A DNA stretch of 48,053 nucleotides from Batrachochytrium dendrobatidis JAM81 (taxonomy: Eukaryota > Chytridiomycota > Chytridiomycetes > Rhizophydiales). The notes below the pieces were generated by a model. It saw nothing but the letters and a program-made list of their open reading frames with translations, was not told where the DNA came from and did no database searches. Positions within the stretch are counted from its first letter, which is position 1, and every line of letters starts with the position of its first letter. The stretch is from assembly GCF_000203795.2 (NCBI RefSeq), contig NW_006281113.1:352780-400832 (forward strand), written 5' to 3'. Below, one piece after another: positions 1-10,618 of this stretch. The translations under genes were made by a program, and so were the position numbers.

Positions 1-180
1 AGCTGCTCGAGTGTTGACTCGAAATACTTGGGTTCCGATCAAAACCGCCCGAGTGTTGACTCGAAATACTTGGGTTCCGATCAAAACCGCTCGAGTGTTG
101 ACTCGAAATACTTGATTGTCGATCAAAACCGCCCGAGTGTTGACTCGAAATACTTGGTTGTTGCTTCGAAATAGAATCCC
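1..180 (-). repeat. 42-bp coding tandem repeat
   Basis: Near-perfect 42-base units encode a 14-residue repeat (SQHSGGFDRNPSIS and variants). At least four units are visible and the array continues off the left edge. It lies in the frame of the secreted protein gene. Confidence 0.8.
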
Positions 181-2311
181 TTTGATTAATCTTGTCCAAG
201 GCTGCCTTTAATTTGTCTTTTGATTGTTGATCTAAGCTGCTTGATTGCTGATTCGAACCACCTGGTTGCTGACTCGAACTGTCTTTTGATGGTTGATCTA
301 ACCTGCTTGATTGCTGACTCGAACCACCTGGTTGCTGACTCGAACTGCCTGGACGTTGAATCGAACTGCCTGATTGCTGACTCGAACCACCTGATTGTTG
401 ACTCGAACCACCTGGCTGTTGACTCGAACTGCCTGGCTGTTGACTCGAACCACTTGGTTGTTGACTCGAACTGCCTGGTTGCTGACTCGAACCACCTGGC
501 TGTTGACTCGAACTGCCTGGACGTTGAATCGAGCTGCCTGGACGTTGATCAAACTTTGTCACCTTTTGATGAGCCTGGTCTACAAGTTCATTTAGAGGCT
601 TTTTCACCTTTTCCATTTCATTTAAAGTTGATCTCATCTCTGGACTCAGATCTGAAAATTTCACACTGTTTGGGGGTTTTCCAGATTGGAGGTCCGCTTG
701 ATCGCCCATGAGTATATACATTTTTCCTTTCTGCATCTGCAGTGATATGTGTTGTAGCCTTGCTCTTTCATCCGGAGTCAGAGGTGACCGACCCGAACTT
801 TCCATCTTTTTATCAGCCATGATTAAGGTTTCTCTTGCTTTGTCCCCTATACTTGCCATACTGTCTAATCGTGCTTTTAATTCTGGACTGAACGTTGATA
901 GATTTGAACCACCTGGAAAATGACCCCAGCCACCTGATTGTTGCTTCGGAATGGAATCCCTTTGTTTAGCCCTCTCCAAGGCTGCCTTTACTCGATCGGC
1001 TGATTGCTGACTCGAACTGCTTGATTGTTGACTTGAACCACTTGGTTGCTGACTCGAACCACCTGATTGTTGACTCGAACTGCCTGGTTGTTGACTCGAA
1101 CTGCCTGGTTGTTGACTCGAACCACCTGGTTGCTGACTCGAACCACCTGATTGTTGACTCGAACTGCCTGGACGTTGAATCGAGCTGCCTGGACGTTGAT
1201 CAAACTTGGCCACCTTTTGATGAGCCTGGTCTACAAGTTCATTTAGAGGCTTTTTCACCTTTTCCATTTCATTTAAAGTTGATCTCATCTCTGGACTCAG
1301 ATCTGAAAATTTCACACTGTTTGGGGGTTTTCCAGATTGGAGGTCCGCTTGATCGCCCATGAATATATACATTTTTCCTTTCTGCATCTGCAGTGATATG
1401 TGTTGTAGCCTTGCTCTTTCATCCGGAGTCAGAGGTGACCGACCCGAACTTTCCATCTTTTTATCAGCCATGATTAAGGTTTCTCTTGCTTTGTCCCCTA
1501 TACTTGCCATACTGTCTATTCGTGCTTTTAATTCTGGACTGAACGTTGATAGATCTGAACCACCTGGACGTTGACCCGAGCCACCTGGTTGCTGACTCGA
1601 GCTGCCTGGACGTTGACTCGAACCACCTGGTTGCTGACTCGAGCTGCCTGGTTGTTGACTCGAACTGCCTGGCTGTTGACTCGAACTGCCTGATTGCTGA
1701 CTCGAACCACTTGGTTGCTGGCTCGAACTGCCTGGACGTTGACTCGAGCTGCCTGGACGTTGATCAAACGTGGTCACCTTTTGACGAGCCTGGTCTACAA
1801 CTTCATTTAGATGCTTTTTCGCCTTTTCCAGTTCATTTATATCTGATCTCGTCTCTGGACTCAGATCTGAAAATTTCACACTGTTTGGGGGTTTTCCAGA
1901 TTGGAGGTTCATTTGATCGCCCATGAGTATATGCAGTTTTAATTTCTGCCCCTCCAGTGATAGGTGTTGTAGATTTTTTCTTTCATCCGGAGTCAGAGGT
2001 GACCGACCCGAAATTTCCACCTTTTTATCAGCCAAGGCTAGGGTTTCTCTTGCTTTGTCCCCTATACTTACTATACTGTCTATTCGTGCTTTTAATTCCG
2101 GACTGAACGCTGATAGATCTGAACCACCTGGTTGTTGTGCTGCTGGGATTACTGGTGGTATAGGTGAGCGAGCGAACAGGTGCACATCTTGTTCTGGTAA
2201 TTCTAGTGCTCGACGTTGCAAGTGAAATTCATGCCCTGGATTAATAGCAGGAGTGGCTGCAAGAGCCATGCTAGAAGCACCGAGAATAATACTCCATTGA
2301 GCAAGTTTCAT
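1..2311 (-). CDS. Secreted modular repeat protein, 5' part (runs off left edge)
   Basis: The reading frame is open from an ATG at 2311 down to base 1, about 770 codons, with no intron needed. I read it through codon by codon over most of its length and found no stop. It starts with a hydrophobic signal peptide (MKLAQWSIILGASSMALA), then a dibasic site (RR near residue 33). Three related modules follow. Each has a charged helical block of about 115 residues (starting near SPELKARIDS and ending near KFDQ) and then a run of Ser/Gln/Pro/Gly hexapeptides of the SSQQPG type. The last 180 bases before the edge use a different 14-residue repeat containing SQHSGGFDRNPS. The first 50 residues are almost the same as those of the gene at 35014. 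The protein is probably exported, with a low-complexity, wall- or matrix-like body. No known domain was recognised and the function is unknown. The C-terminus is outside the window. Confidence 0.85.
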   Translation of the reverse strand, partial: MKLAQWSIILGASSMALAATPAINPGHEFHLQRRALELPEQDVHLFARSPIPPVIPAAQQPGGSDLSAFSPELKARIDSIVSIGDKARETLALADKKVEISGRSPLTPDERKNLQHLSLEGQKLKLHILMGDQMNLQSGKPPNSVKFSDLSPETRSDINELEKAKKHLNEVVDQARQKVTTFDQRPGSSSQRPGSSSQQPSGSSQQSGSSSQQPGSSSQQPGSSSQQPGGSSQRPGSSSQQPGGSGQRPGGSDLSTFSPELKARIDSMASIGDKARETLIMADKKMESSGRSPLTPDERARLQHISLQMQKGKMYIFMGDQADLQSGKPPNSVKFSDLSPEMRSTLNEMEKVKKPLNELVDQAHQKVAKFDQRPGSSIQRPGSSSQQSGGSSQQPGGSSQQPGSSSQQPGSSSQQSGGSSQQPSGSSQQSSSSSQQSADRVKAALERAKQRDSIPKQQSGGWGHFPGGSNLSTFSPELKARLDSMASIGDKARETLIMADKKMESSGRSPLTPDERARLQHISLQMQKGKMYILMGDQADLQSGKPPNSVKFSDLSPEMRSTLNEMEKVKKPLNELVDQAHQKVTKFDQRPGSSIQRPGSSSQQPGGSSQQPGSSSQQPSGSSQQPGSSSQQPGGSSQQSGGSSQQSGSSIQRPGSSSQQPGGSSQQSSRLDQPSKDSSSQQPGGSNQQSSSLDQQSKDKLKAALDKINQRDSISKQQPSISSQHSGGFDRQSSISSQHSSGFDRNPSISSQHSGGFDRNPSISSQHSSS
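230..1770 (-). repeat. 18-bp coding repeats (SSQQPG type) in three blocks
   Basis: Three arrays of 18-base units (about 230-560, 990-1205 and 1565-1765) alternate with three conserved blocks. The blocks are spaced about 560 and 650 bases apart, judged from the shared segment at 671, 1321 and 1881. The array is open in several frames because its unit length is a multiple of three and lacks stop triplets; the minus-strand frame joined to the signal peptide is the real one. Confidence 0.85.
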
Positions 2312-3750
2312 TAAATTATATTATTTGGAATGTGTTAATCGGCGCCAATGTATCGATTCCAGTGCTAGTATTTATAGCTTTCAAAATGAAATTGTTGTGC
2401 TTTTAAACCCAACAAGGAGTAACAGTGGAGTTTGTTGTCAAATTACTATTCGTACGAATAGGCTACTTTGGTGGCTACAAGAAAGCTTTGTGGGTCACAA
2501 ACTATATGAAAGGTTACAACACGCCTCACAATTGAACCGGACTGTGTCGTCCCATCTGTTTTGTTCCAAGTTTAGTAGTCGAGTCTACACAGATTTGCAT
2601 TTGACCAAAGGGCGGCTACCATTTACTGACTCCTGTACACTAACGGGCAACTCCAAGACTTGACTAGTATACCATTCTTAGTCAACATATGCTTTTTGTG
2701 CTCCTTGAAACATTGGGGCCCTTGATAGCCAGAGCATCTGGGATAAACTGATTGATTTTGGTGTGATGTTGTCAAGGGATTTTCCCCCCTAAACTCAAGA
2801 TTGGCTGCTTGCTACTAAACCACATCAGATCACAGGGATTGCTGAAAATAACATGGTCAGGATTAGGGTTGAATGAGTATGTCCTGATGTGATCCTATTG
2901 GTCATATAGGACATCACTCGAGCTTCGACAAGTAAAGTTGCATCAGATTGAATTGCATATTCGCCATGCATGATTTTATAGCCATACAAAGTCATTGTCT
3001 TGCCAATCAGTTTGCTTTGCATGTGCCAAACTTGGTGTGGTAGATATGCTACTATATAGTACTAGTATCAAAATCAATTGATAAGCATAATGGAGCAGGT
3101 TGGTTCAGGAAACGGTGTCTGATGGCTGTGGGCTGGCAATGCTATCCAGAATCCATTTTCAACAGACTCCAAAACAATGTTTCGACTTTACAGCATCAAT
3201 GAAACAATGGAATGCCAAATGGAGTATCAAATGGAGACCAAATAGATGAACTAGCCCAACAATCGGAATGAGATATGATGTAATACATGCAATAAATATA
3301 CACATGGCTTGTAGCACAGGATCAGTGACTGATATACCGATAATTGCATTCATTTCACATATATTGAGCAAGTGGGGTAAAACAGATATGAATGGAGTGT
3401 ATGAATCGCTCAAAACACATTTGGTTTATAAGTGCACCTGCACCTGCAATTGCAATCAAGCACTTGGAGTCAAAAGTATTCAAAGCAATATGCTAGATGC
3501 TGCAGTTCAATTACCAGCAGTGTTCACTTTACAAATCCAACTCTATAATATATCATCAGACAACAGTCAGTAATATTTGCTACGTCATCAACTCGATACA
3601 TGTCGAGTATCCTGATTTAATCTTACTGCAGATTTAAACTATTTGGCTGATCAACCGACTCGAATGTTGATGGATTACTATGCCAATCGACTGTTTTGAC
3701 CCGATATCACCACACTTGACATGCCAACACATGCGACATATGATGGAGTG
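2150..3750 (+). repeat. Duplicated segment A, left copy (inverted copy at 33500-35173)
   Basis: About 1.6 kb that reappears in reverse complement at 33500-35173. It covers the signal peptide and first ~50 codons of the secreted gene, its promoter, and about 1.4 kb upstream. Similarity stops inside the coding region, just after the SPIPP residues, and at the other end near 3750. The copies are clearly alike but differ by scattered substitutions and small indels. A short frame on the minus strand (2825-3022) is almost unchanged in the other copy (34311-34502); it is not recognised and may only reflect recent duplication. Confidence 0.85.
2369..2376 (-). promoter_or_regulatory. TATA box of the left secreted gene
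   Basis: TATAAATA on the minus strand, about 58 bases upstream of the ATG at 2311. The secreted genes at 13746 (minus strand) and 10619 (plus strand) have the same octamer 60-90 bases upstream. Confidence 0.55.
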
Positions 3751-5099
3751 TGTAATTGCAGTTTGATTGATTCAATATTGTGTTACGACATGTGTTGCAA
3801 CATCAGTCACCATGTGTGATATAGTTTGTATATCCAACAACACATTGGAGTGATTGATTGTTGCTCCGATCGATCGAATGTCAATATGCTTGTACAACAG
3901 TTTGATAAGACCGATTGTCCATGGATTATTATCACACGAGTCAATGCTGACCTGATTTGCGATATTCAGTGTTGTTGGAATATCAACACAACATCAACAC
4001 CAAACATCATATCGACACTGCACGTTGATGTTGATGGTTGAACTACCAACAATGGTTATTTCACACAAAGTCACCCAATATCCTGCCGATTCTGGTTGTG
4101 ATTGTATTCCACATCCAATTATAGATTGTAATCACAACCACAGCTACCGTGTTTGATCAAATGGTGTTTTGCATTGCTCATGGTATCATACATCACGATA
4201 CTGCCAGATCACTGCACACAAGTCATGACCAATACAAATGCATTACTGATTGACACTGATCGACCCATAGATGCAGTCAGGCAGTACAACAAATCACCAG
4301 CATGCCATTGACCGTATTGCAATACAATTGTCCAATATTACTGACTGAACACAGGTCACAACTGCAAGTATTCATGTGATAATGGATTGACATTGGTGTT
4401 GATATCGAATTGATTGACTAATTGATCACAATCAATTGCATCAGTGATTGGTATATGCAATTGATATACACCATGTCCGAGTCTGATACATGTTGATATA
4501 TGCGTGTCGATCAGCAATGCATATTTGTGGCCATTACAGTCGAATGTGAGTCGAGTCGATCATTAAACTAACGAATCAATGACTGTAGTCTAAATGTGGT
4601 GCGATTTGATACAACATGACAATATATTGTCCAACAGGTTCAACATACACAGCACCGATATCCAACACATCACACATGGATACACTGCATATACAAGCAG
4701 TAGCAATGATCGATCCAAACCAACAGTGACAGAGTTACACATCAACATATACTCGATCATCAGTCGAGTCTGCATATATCAACTAGTTGCGACACGTCAT
4801 AATCAATGTGGATTGTATTGTTCACCAATCGATCATGACAGCTAATCAATACCAATCATGTAGTCAACACAATCACCAGCATATCGATGATTGTTGACTT
4901 GTGGTTACAACTCGTCAATTGCATCCAATGTTACAGGTGATGCACATCTGATTACTGCAAATCAACAACTTGTCAAGCAAACAGTTATACCGCCATTGAA
5001 TACTAAGGTTGTCAAACATATCATAATGACTTTTAAGCTTGAACAGTGATATCCAATAGTTTGTACTGTGGAACACTCAGCTATACAACGATCAATGTT
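3751..5099. other. Intergenic stretch, no gene seen
   Basis: AT-rich sequence dominated by short words such as TGATTG, CAATCA and CATG. Only short accidental frames without recognisable protein features. Confidence 0.6.
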
Positions 5100-6498
5100 G
5101 TGCATCATCAATCAAATTACCAGCGGTATTCGATCATATCATCCAATTGATTATTTAATCTCATAGTCAATGCATTTCAACAGTTTACAAGATACCATTT
5201 TACTATTTGGAAAAATATCCAATCATGGCATTTCAATCGAGTGTCATGAAATGCAACACATTCAATTGTAACCCATTCAGATAAGCAATACATGTGCAGC
5301 ACATGCTTGTCTGTGTAATGCAATCCAAATGACAATGATCCGTGCAGCCTCTGCTTAAACATATGTCATGTCACACAATCCGTACAGATATAGTGATTTG
5401 TTGGCAGACTTTGACAACTTGTACCAATGCACACCAACCAACACGAGCATATCCGGCAATCGGTATGTATGACTGTTGATGTGTCAATAGAATCCGTTTA
5501 GTTGTAACATATTGTACTGAATTGGTTCGGATAGTTGTTAGCATTGTAATAGTTGTATTGGACGTGTGGATCGAATGCATAGTGGACCATGCAGTGTAGC
5601 TCAATGATCTGCAGTTCATTCCACAAACCATCTGTAATCAAACATGTGGTTGAATATACAAGTCATTTGATACGTTGTCTAGTCATCAAAATCATGTTTT
5701 GAAAATGTCAAGCTTGTTCATTGCTACAACTTGTATGGCCGATCAACAGTCATACAGGTCTGGATTATTGACGGCTTCGAGTACATCAAACACATCAAGC
5801 ACATCAATATATGCTATTGATTTGGTAAACCCTGAAGTGCATCGAGTTGATCAACATCATTGATTGCATCACCGCAACGAAAAGCCAGATATTTCATGTT
5901 GACTATCAATCTGTATGGCGTTTCTGCAACTTGCTACATCGATTTTGCAATATTTATAAACGTGGGTTGTATTGTTTGGATTGCAGGTCATTTGTCAGCG
6001 TTGAATCTGATTTTTGGGTCGTTTATTCAACATTCAGAATAGTTTCACATATAGTGTTATACAGAACCCAACGTAATTAAATGTGGCAAGGACACCAAGA
6101 CTCATGTGCATGGATATTAGTGTCAGGTATATAATAACCCACACATCATGATCATATGTCATGGTTGACTCGTATTCTGGATTGGTGCACTCATTCCACT
6201 CCACTCCATTCCATTGTATTTCATTCCATCACTCGAACACAAACATCGTATGACTTGTTGATTGCTAATACCCATATTGATCGAATACACACTACATGAC
6301 ACATGTCAGGTTAGCGTATACATTCCACTATATAGCACATCATGTTGCTGATACCACGCATTGTGATTCAACAGTCAATCTGTATTCGAGTTCAACTACA
6401 ATTGATCTTGTCAATCATAATATACACGACCAATTGTAGTCGAGTTGATCCGACTGAATAGAGTCCGAGTCATCATGTTCATATCAAACTATTACAAC
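5100..6498 (+). repeat. Duplicated segment B, left copy (inverted copy at 37783-39187)
   Basis: About 1.4 kb present in near-identical reverse complement at 37783-39187. Short frames in one copy recur unchanged or almost unchanged in the other (for example 5847-6080 and 38182-38415). It contains a small ATTCC-rich stretch near 6185-6230. It ends about 36 bases from the stop codon of the DUF4246 gene. No transposase or terminal repeat was recognised. Confidence 0.9.
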
Positions 6499-6533
6499 TC
6501 ATTGTTGTAAAATCACAACCTCATAATCAATCA

Positions 6534-8640
6534 TCAATGATCAAGATAATACACCCGCTCATATCTGTATTCGTTATATGCCGCTGTGATTCGAGTTCGG
6601 TCACTTGTCAATTCATCTCGATAGTGTTTGGCTTCAGCTGGTGATTGAACACCTTGAATATACTGCGTGGCATCATTCCACAGTTCAGGCGGTATGGGTG
6701 TCTTGTCAAGACTCGAGTTGTACCATTGTGGTTGTTGCGGAGCCACATGCGCAGTCGAAACAATCCGATGAGATGGATTCACTACAAAAAATGTCAGAAT
6801 CTTGCAGTGTCCTGGTTGAGTTGGATCTGCAAGTTCAAATGATTGTTCTTTGTGTTGGTATCGATTGGGATAAACTACACACCGACCATTTGGTAATTCA
6901 AGCGATCCTATATACTGACTGCGTGGTGATTCTAGATTAATGTCATACACATCTTCCCAATACATATCAGATGCTACTTGATAAAAACGATCAACAGCCA
7001 CGCGGAAATCGAGTTCGGGTGTGGTGATATTTTCCACGTCGTAGTAATACAGTCCAGTTGCAACAATCGATTCGTTAATTGGACCTTCAATGTGCCAGTT
7101 TCCCTCGTCGTATTTAGGTTTGGATGGTGTCAGTTGAATGTTGGTGAGCTTGACAATGACTTGTAGATTACGACCATGCAGTGACACTGGCTTTGCTGAT
7201 TCATATTTGGATTCAAAATGTTTTGGAAGTGTTGGTACATACACGGGACGAATGACTCGAGTGTCTGGTTCCATACCACCACGATATGACTGACTTGATG
7301 ATTCATATCCCTTTGTGCCATTGCAAATATCAATATACTTGAACATTGGATCCATCGTTCTGATCAGACTTTCAAACATTGGGACAAAACATTTGAATAT
7401 TTTGGCAATGCATTTGTACATGTCTCGATGCCATATCGGATTCAAATTGTTGATGTATGAGTTGATGGTCACACTGCCATCCTGTTCGACACGGAATTCA
7501 CTCGGAAGACATTGGAACTTGCGTGATATAAACTCGGGACTGCTGTCAATGATGGGCACACTTGAAACAAGTCGAGTCGATAACAATATATCGCATGGTA
7601 CCATTGTGGTGTATTTGAGTCGTATACTCAGTGGTGCAATCATCGTTTGTCCATATACAACACTGTACATTGATGCATCAATCAGATTGTGCACCATTTG
7701 ACCAGTGTTGTGATTTGATCCATGTTCAAGATCCGATACATTTGTCATCAATCGCGTATATACATTGTCAGGTATGCCATTGTCCAGTATATACGTCAGT
7801 TCAACAGGTCCTGGGATAATTGTGCCCAATCCATCACTGCCACTACAAACAAGCTGTTTGATAAAAACCCCGAGTTGTTCCAATGCAAGATTAAATGTTG
7901 ATGGTGATATATTCTGACCGAGTGAGTCGGCCCTCCATTGCTCCACAATATGCTGGTTTGTGATATCGATCCACCACATGGATTTGCAAAGTATAGATTG
8001 CAGATACTGGATATACTGCATCTCAACAAGTGTGCGTGCCTTTCCATGTGTATATCCAGCCATTCCAGAATTCATATCAATTTCGGCATTGTCCTTGTAT
8101 GGCCGAATGTCCGGACTAGCAACATGAACCCGATGCTGAAAACACGTTTCAATGATCTGGCCAGCAACCCTTCTGTTTGTGTAGTCAGTATCATCCGATT
8201 GTACAATAACCATTAGATTTTCAAATATCCTGCCTTGCTCCAGCTCGGTACGTATTGAACTGTCGGAATGATTGTCGGCAAAATCAACAAGTGTTTTGAG
8301 TAGTTTTACAATACCACTATCATAATCATGCAAACATAGATATCTACGTGAAAGAGCAGTGTTGAGTTGCTTCACAATTCCATATTCTTGAAACACCTTG
8401 ATCATCTCGGCCTTGTTTGTAGATGTCTGAATCATGTCGTTGACATATTCAAACAGGCACAAAGAGTAACCCATATCGACATCACACACTGATATCGTCA
8501 ATTGCTCAAAAACCAACGATCGTACAAGCGATACAGGAAAGTCGTGCATATTGGATGCAATTGTTCCCGCTATCCAGATCATGCGTGCTCTTAGTCCAAT
8601 GTCAAGTATACAATCAACAAAACTCGACACGCTATCCAAA
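6534..8640 (-). CDS. DUF4246 (2OG-Fe(II) oxygenase-like) protein, long 3' coding exon
   Basis: Open for about 700 codons to a TGA at 6534. From roughly residue 200 it matches the fungal DUF4246 pattern: a conserved Trp region (MWWIDITNQHIVEQWRAD), a core with VIVKLTNIQLTPSKP, then GNWHIEG and the TGLYYYDVENIT stretch, and late VVYPNRYQH, FELADPTQPGH and STAHVAPQQ. DUF4246 is considered related to 2-oxoglutarate/Fe oxygenases; the WHIEG and YPNRYQH histidines would fit metal ligands, but the substrate is unknown. There is no in-frame ATG at the 5' edge (the frame opens after a TGA at 8648), so the exon is probably preceded by an intron and the gene continues upstream. The first ~190 residues look helical (HEAT/ARM-like) and are not part of the usual domain. 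Confidence 0.85.
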
Positions 8641-8689
8641 CTGATTCAATACTGTATCGTTGTAAACATACACTTTCATCGTCAATATC

Positions 8690-9380
8690 ATGACAAACGG
8701 TCGATAATAGGCCAGTCGCCAATGTGAGCACTTGTTGATCAGACTCGTACCCATATCAACTATAAACTCGACGCTGCAGTTATACTCATGATTGAACAAC
8801 TGTGTATATCACCTATATGCATATTGACACTGGGTGAGTTGAATGACAATCATTTGATCAATATCAATCATGACTTGCCGCCATTTTGACTTGACGACTT
8901 GGTGATTGCATGAGTTGTACAATTTGGTTGCTTAGTCGTTGAGATACTTTGAAATCATCATCATAGTGTACAATACTCGCAAACACTGTAGTAAATTCCA
9001 TTACTTTGATCTACACAACACATGTTGATTAGTTTAGTCATGAACAATCCATTATTGTTACAATATATGAATACCTGTAAACTGGGTCGATTATACTCCA
9101 AATACTTGGCTGTGATATCTTGCAGTTCAATACTCTGTAAGCGCTGCACTACATCTGTAGACTCTGTCACTCAAAACCAACACAAAATCAGCAACAGTTT
9201 GAATTCATCAATAATACAATGGCTATTAAACCTACTGTAACTCTGTTGTTTCAACTCCAGTAGCAAGTCAAGCAGTCTGTTCCATATTTCATCAGCCTTG
9301 TATAGTTGAGCATCTGTTGTTAATGGTTTCAAATCTTCCAGGCGGTGAATCAACTCTTTCATAACATCATCCAACTCCAT
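8690..9380 (-). CDS. Probable upstream exons of the DUF4246 gene (structure tentative)
   Basis: Several short coding-like stretches lie on the same strand with plausible splice sites. One starts at an ATG at 9380 (MELDDVMKELIHRLEDLK...). The next (about 9165-9075) ends at CAG|GTATTC. The third starts at 8985 after TACTACAG and runs to about 8870. A fourth (about 8690-8760) contains QQVLTLATGLLSTVC. All look like amphipathic helices, consistent with a HEAT/ARM-type N-terminal region. I could not make every junction agree in phase, so exon limits are approximate. A longer start near 9555 is possible. Confidence 0.4.
8694..8813. repeat. Segment C, direct copy of 39381-39500
   Basis: About 120 bases (extending weakly to 8580) align in the same orientation with 39295-39500, including a coding part of the DUF4246 gene. 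The right-hand copy lacks the rest of the gene. Confidence 0.7.
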
Positions 9381-9559
9381 GTTTGATAAAATTAGTAAAG
9401 TTGAATTTTGATTTGATAATTTCATTCATGCGAATGTCCAACAATTGCCAAGAATTGTTCATGTTTGGATTGTTGTAAAACACACAAACGAGTTGTTCCA
9501 TTTTAGTATTGTTTTGATCAGTTTTTTGTAACAAAATTGGATTGTTATCAAACATGCAT

Positions 9560-10058
9560 TTAGAAATACTGTAAATTAATATTCTGAATGTGATTGTTGT
9601 GGATTTGGTTGAATAAACAAACTAGTTTACTACAACACATGGTAATGGATTACTAAACATCATCATAAATCAAATGGACTGGAGTGGACTGGACTGAGAT
9701 CAATGACAATCGCATTACAAACAGTGTGTGGTGATTAAACCATCGAGTATTTCCAAATACAAACTTGAATGAAAAGTCTTGCCACAATACTGATCAACTG
9801 TATTACTGTTTACACTGTGGTATTATTGATGTATTGGAATATTTGGTGTTCAAATACACCATGATAATGGTAGTACAACTCATGGCAGTTGTACAGACCA
9901 AATGTGATTAAAGCCAATAATAATGTCAGACAAGATTGGATAATGAATTAGCGTGTAAACCATCAACATTGACCAAGATTGATTGAAATGGTGAGATTGG
10001 GTTGGATGGTGATGAACACAACACATGTGTATACAGAGTTGTATTGGCAACATTGACA
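9560..10058. other. Intergenic stretch, no gene seen
   Basis: AT-rich, with simple direct words such as GGACTGGA near 9674. No protein-like frame or RNA gene recognised. Confidence 0.5.
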
Positions 10059-10059
10059 G

Positions 10060-10291
10060 TCCAACACAATACATGAATGTGGGTTCAAACTTGGTGATCG
10101 TACAATGTATGATTACTAAGAGTGCACAAAGTGTAGATTCAACATTATAGTCTGATTGTGTGTCATATGATGGTTGTTGTATATCAAACAAGTAATGCAG
10201 TCAATGTGTAGTAACCATTGTGTATTGCAATGCATAACACAGTCATTGCAAAATCAATACCAAAATATTTTACTCTACATGAATACGGTTG
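10060..10291 (-). mobile_element. Short mariner-like element, left arm of an inverted pair
   Basis: Read on the minus strand, it starts with TACAACCGTATTCATGTAGA and continues through a segment that matches 11933-12180 in opposite orientation (about 90% by eye over the stretch around the TATAGTCTGATTGTGTGTCA word). Its outer end is not defined. With the right arm it brackets the secreted gene at 10619. Confidence 0.6.
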
Positions 10292-10525
10292 TAAAAGGGA
10301 GCGTTTACAAGGCTACACAACATCCTTAAAGGGTGATTTTCAATATACCTGATAAAAGGGTCGTAAAAGCATAGTCCAATGAATGTGAACATCAAACTCA
10401 TTAATATGATATTATGGATAGGGAGCACCACACTGTTTAGTTTGATAGTGGCTCATTAAAAGCAATCAAGTAGTCCTGTATATTGGTTAACCTAAAAGGG
10501 TTGGGTTGATTTGCTATACAAAAAA

Positions 10526-10533
10526 TATAAATA
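10526..10533 (+). promoter_or_regulatory. TATA box of the 10619 secreted gene
   Basis: TATAAATA about 86 bases upstream of the ATG, leaving room for a short leader. Confidence 0.5.
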
Positions 10534-10618
10534 CAATGACATGTGCTCAACTTTATAATCGATACCAGTTTCAACACTCTACTTTTGTATTAATTTTTTA
10601 GACGCATTCATCAATCTA

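Noticed and set aside
220..711. Plus-strand frame of 163 codons with an ADSNHLV-type repeat
   Set aside because: It is the antisense of the SSQQPG repeat array. The signal-peptide-linked minus-strand frame explains it, and a copy-like frame recurs at each module.
230..1770. Regular short repeats resembling a CRISPR array
   Set aside because: The units are 18 bp and coding, without spacers, in a eukaryotic gene.
2325..2663. Plus-strand frame of 112 codons upstream of the left secreted gene, similar to one at 34665-35000
   Set aside because: It covers the promoter and leader of the duplicated gene on the opposite strand. The similarity follows from segment A duplication, not from coding constraint.
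5847..6080. 77-codon frame identical in both copies of segment B
   Set aside because: The copies are nearly identical over 1.4 kb, so an unchanged frame carries no evidence of coding. No protein features.
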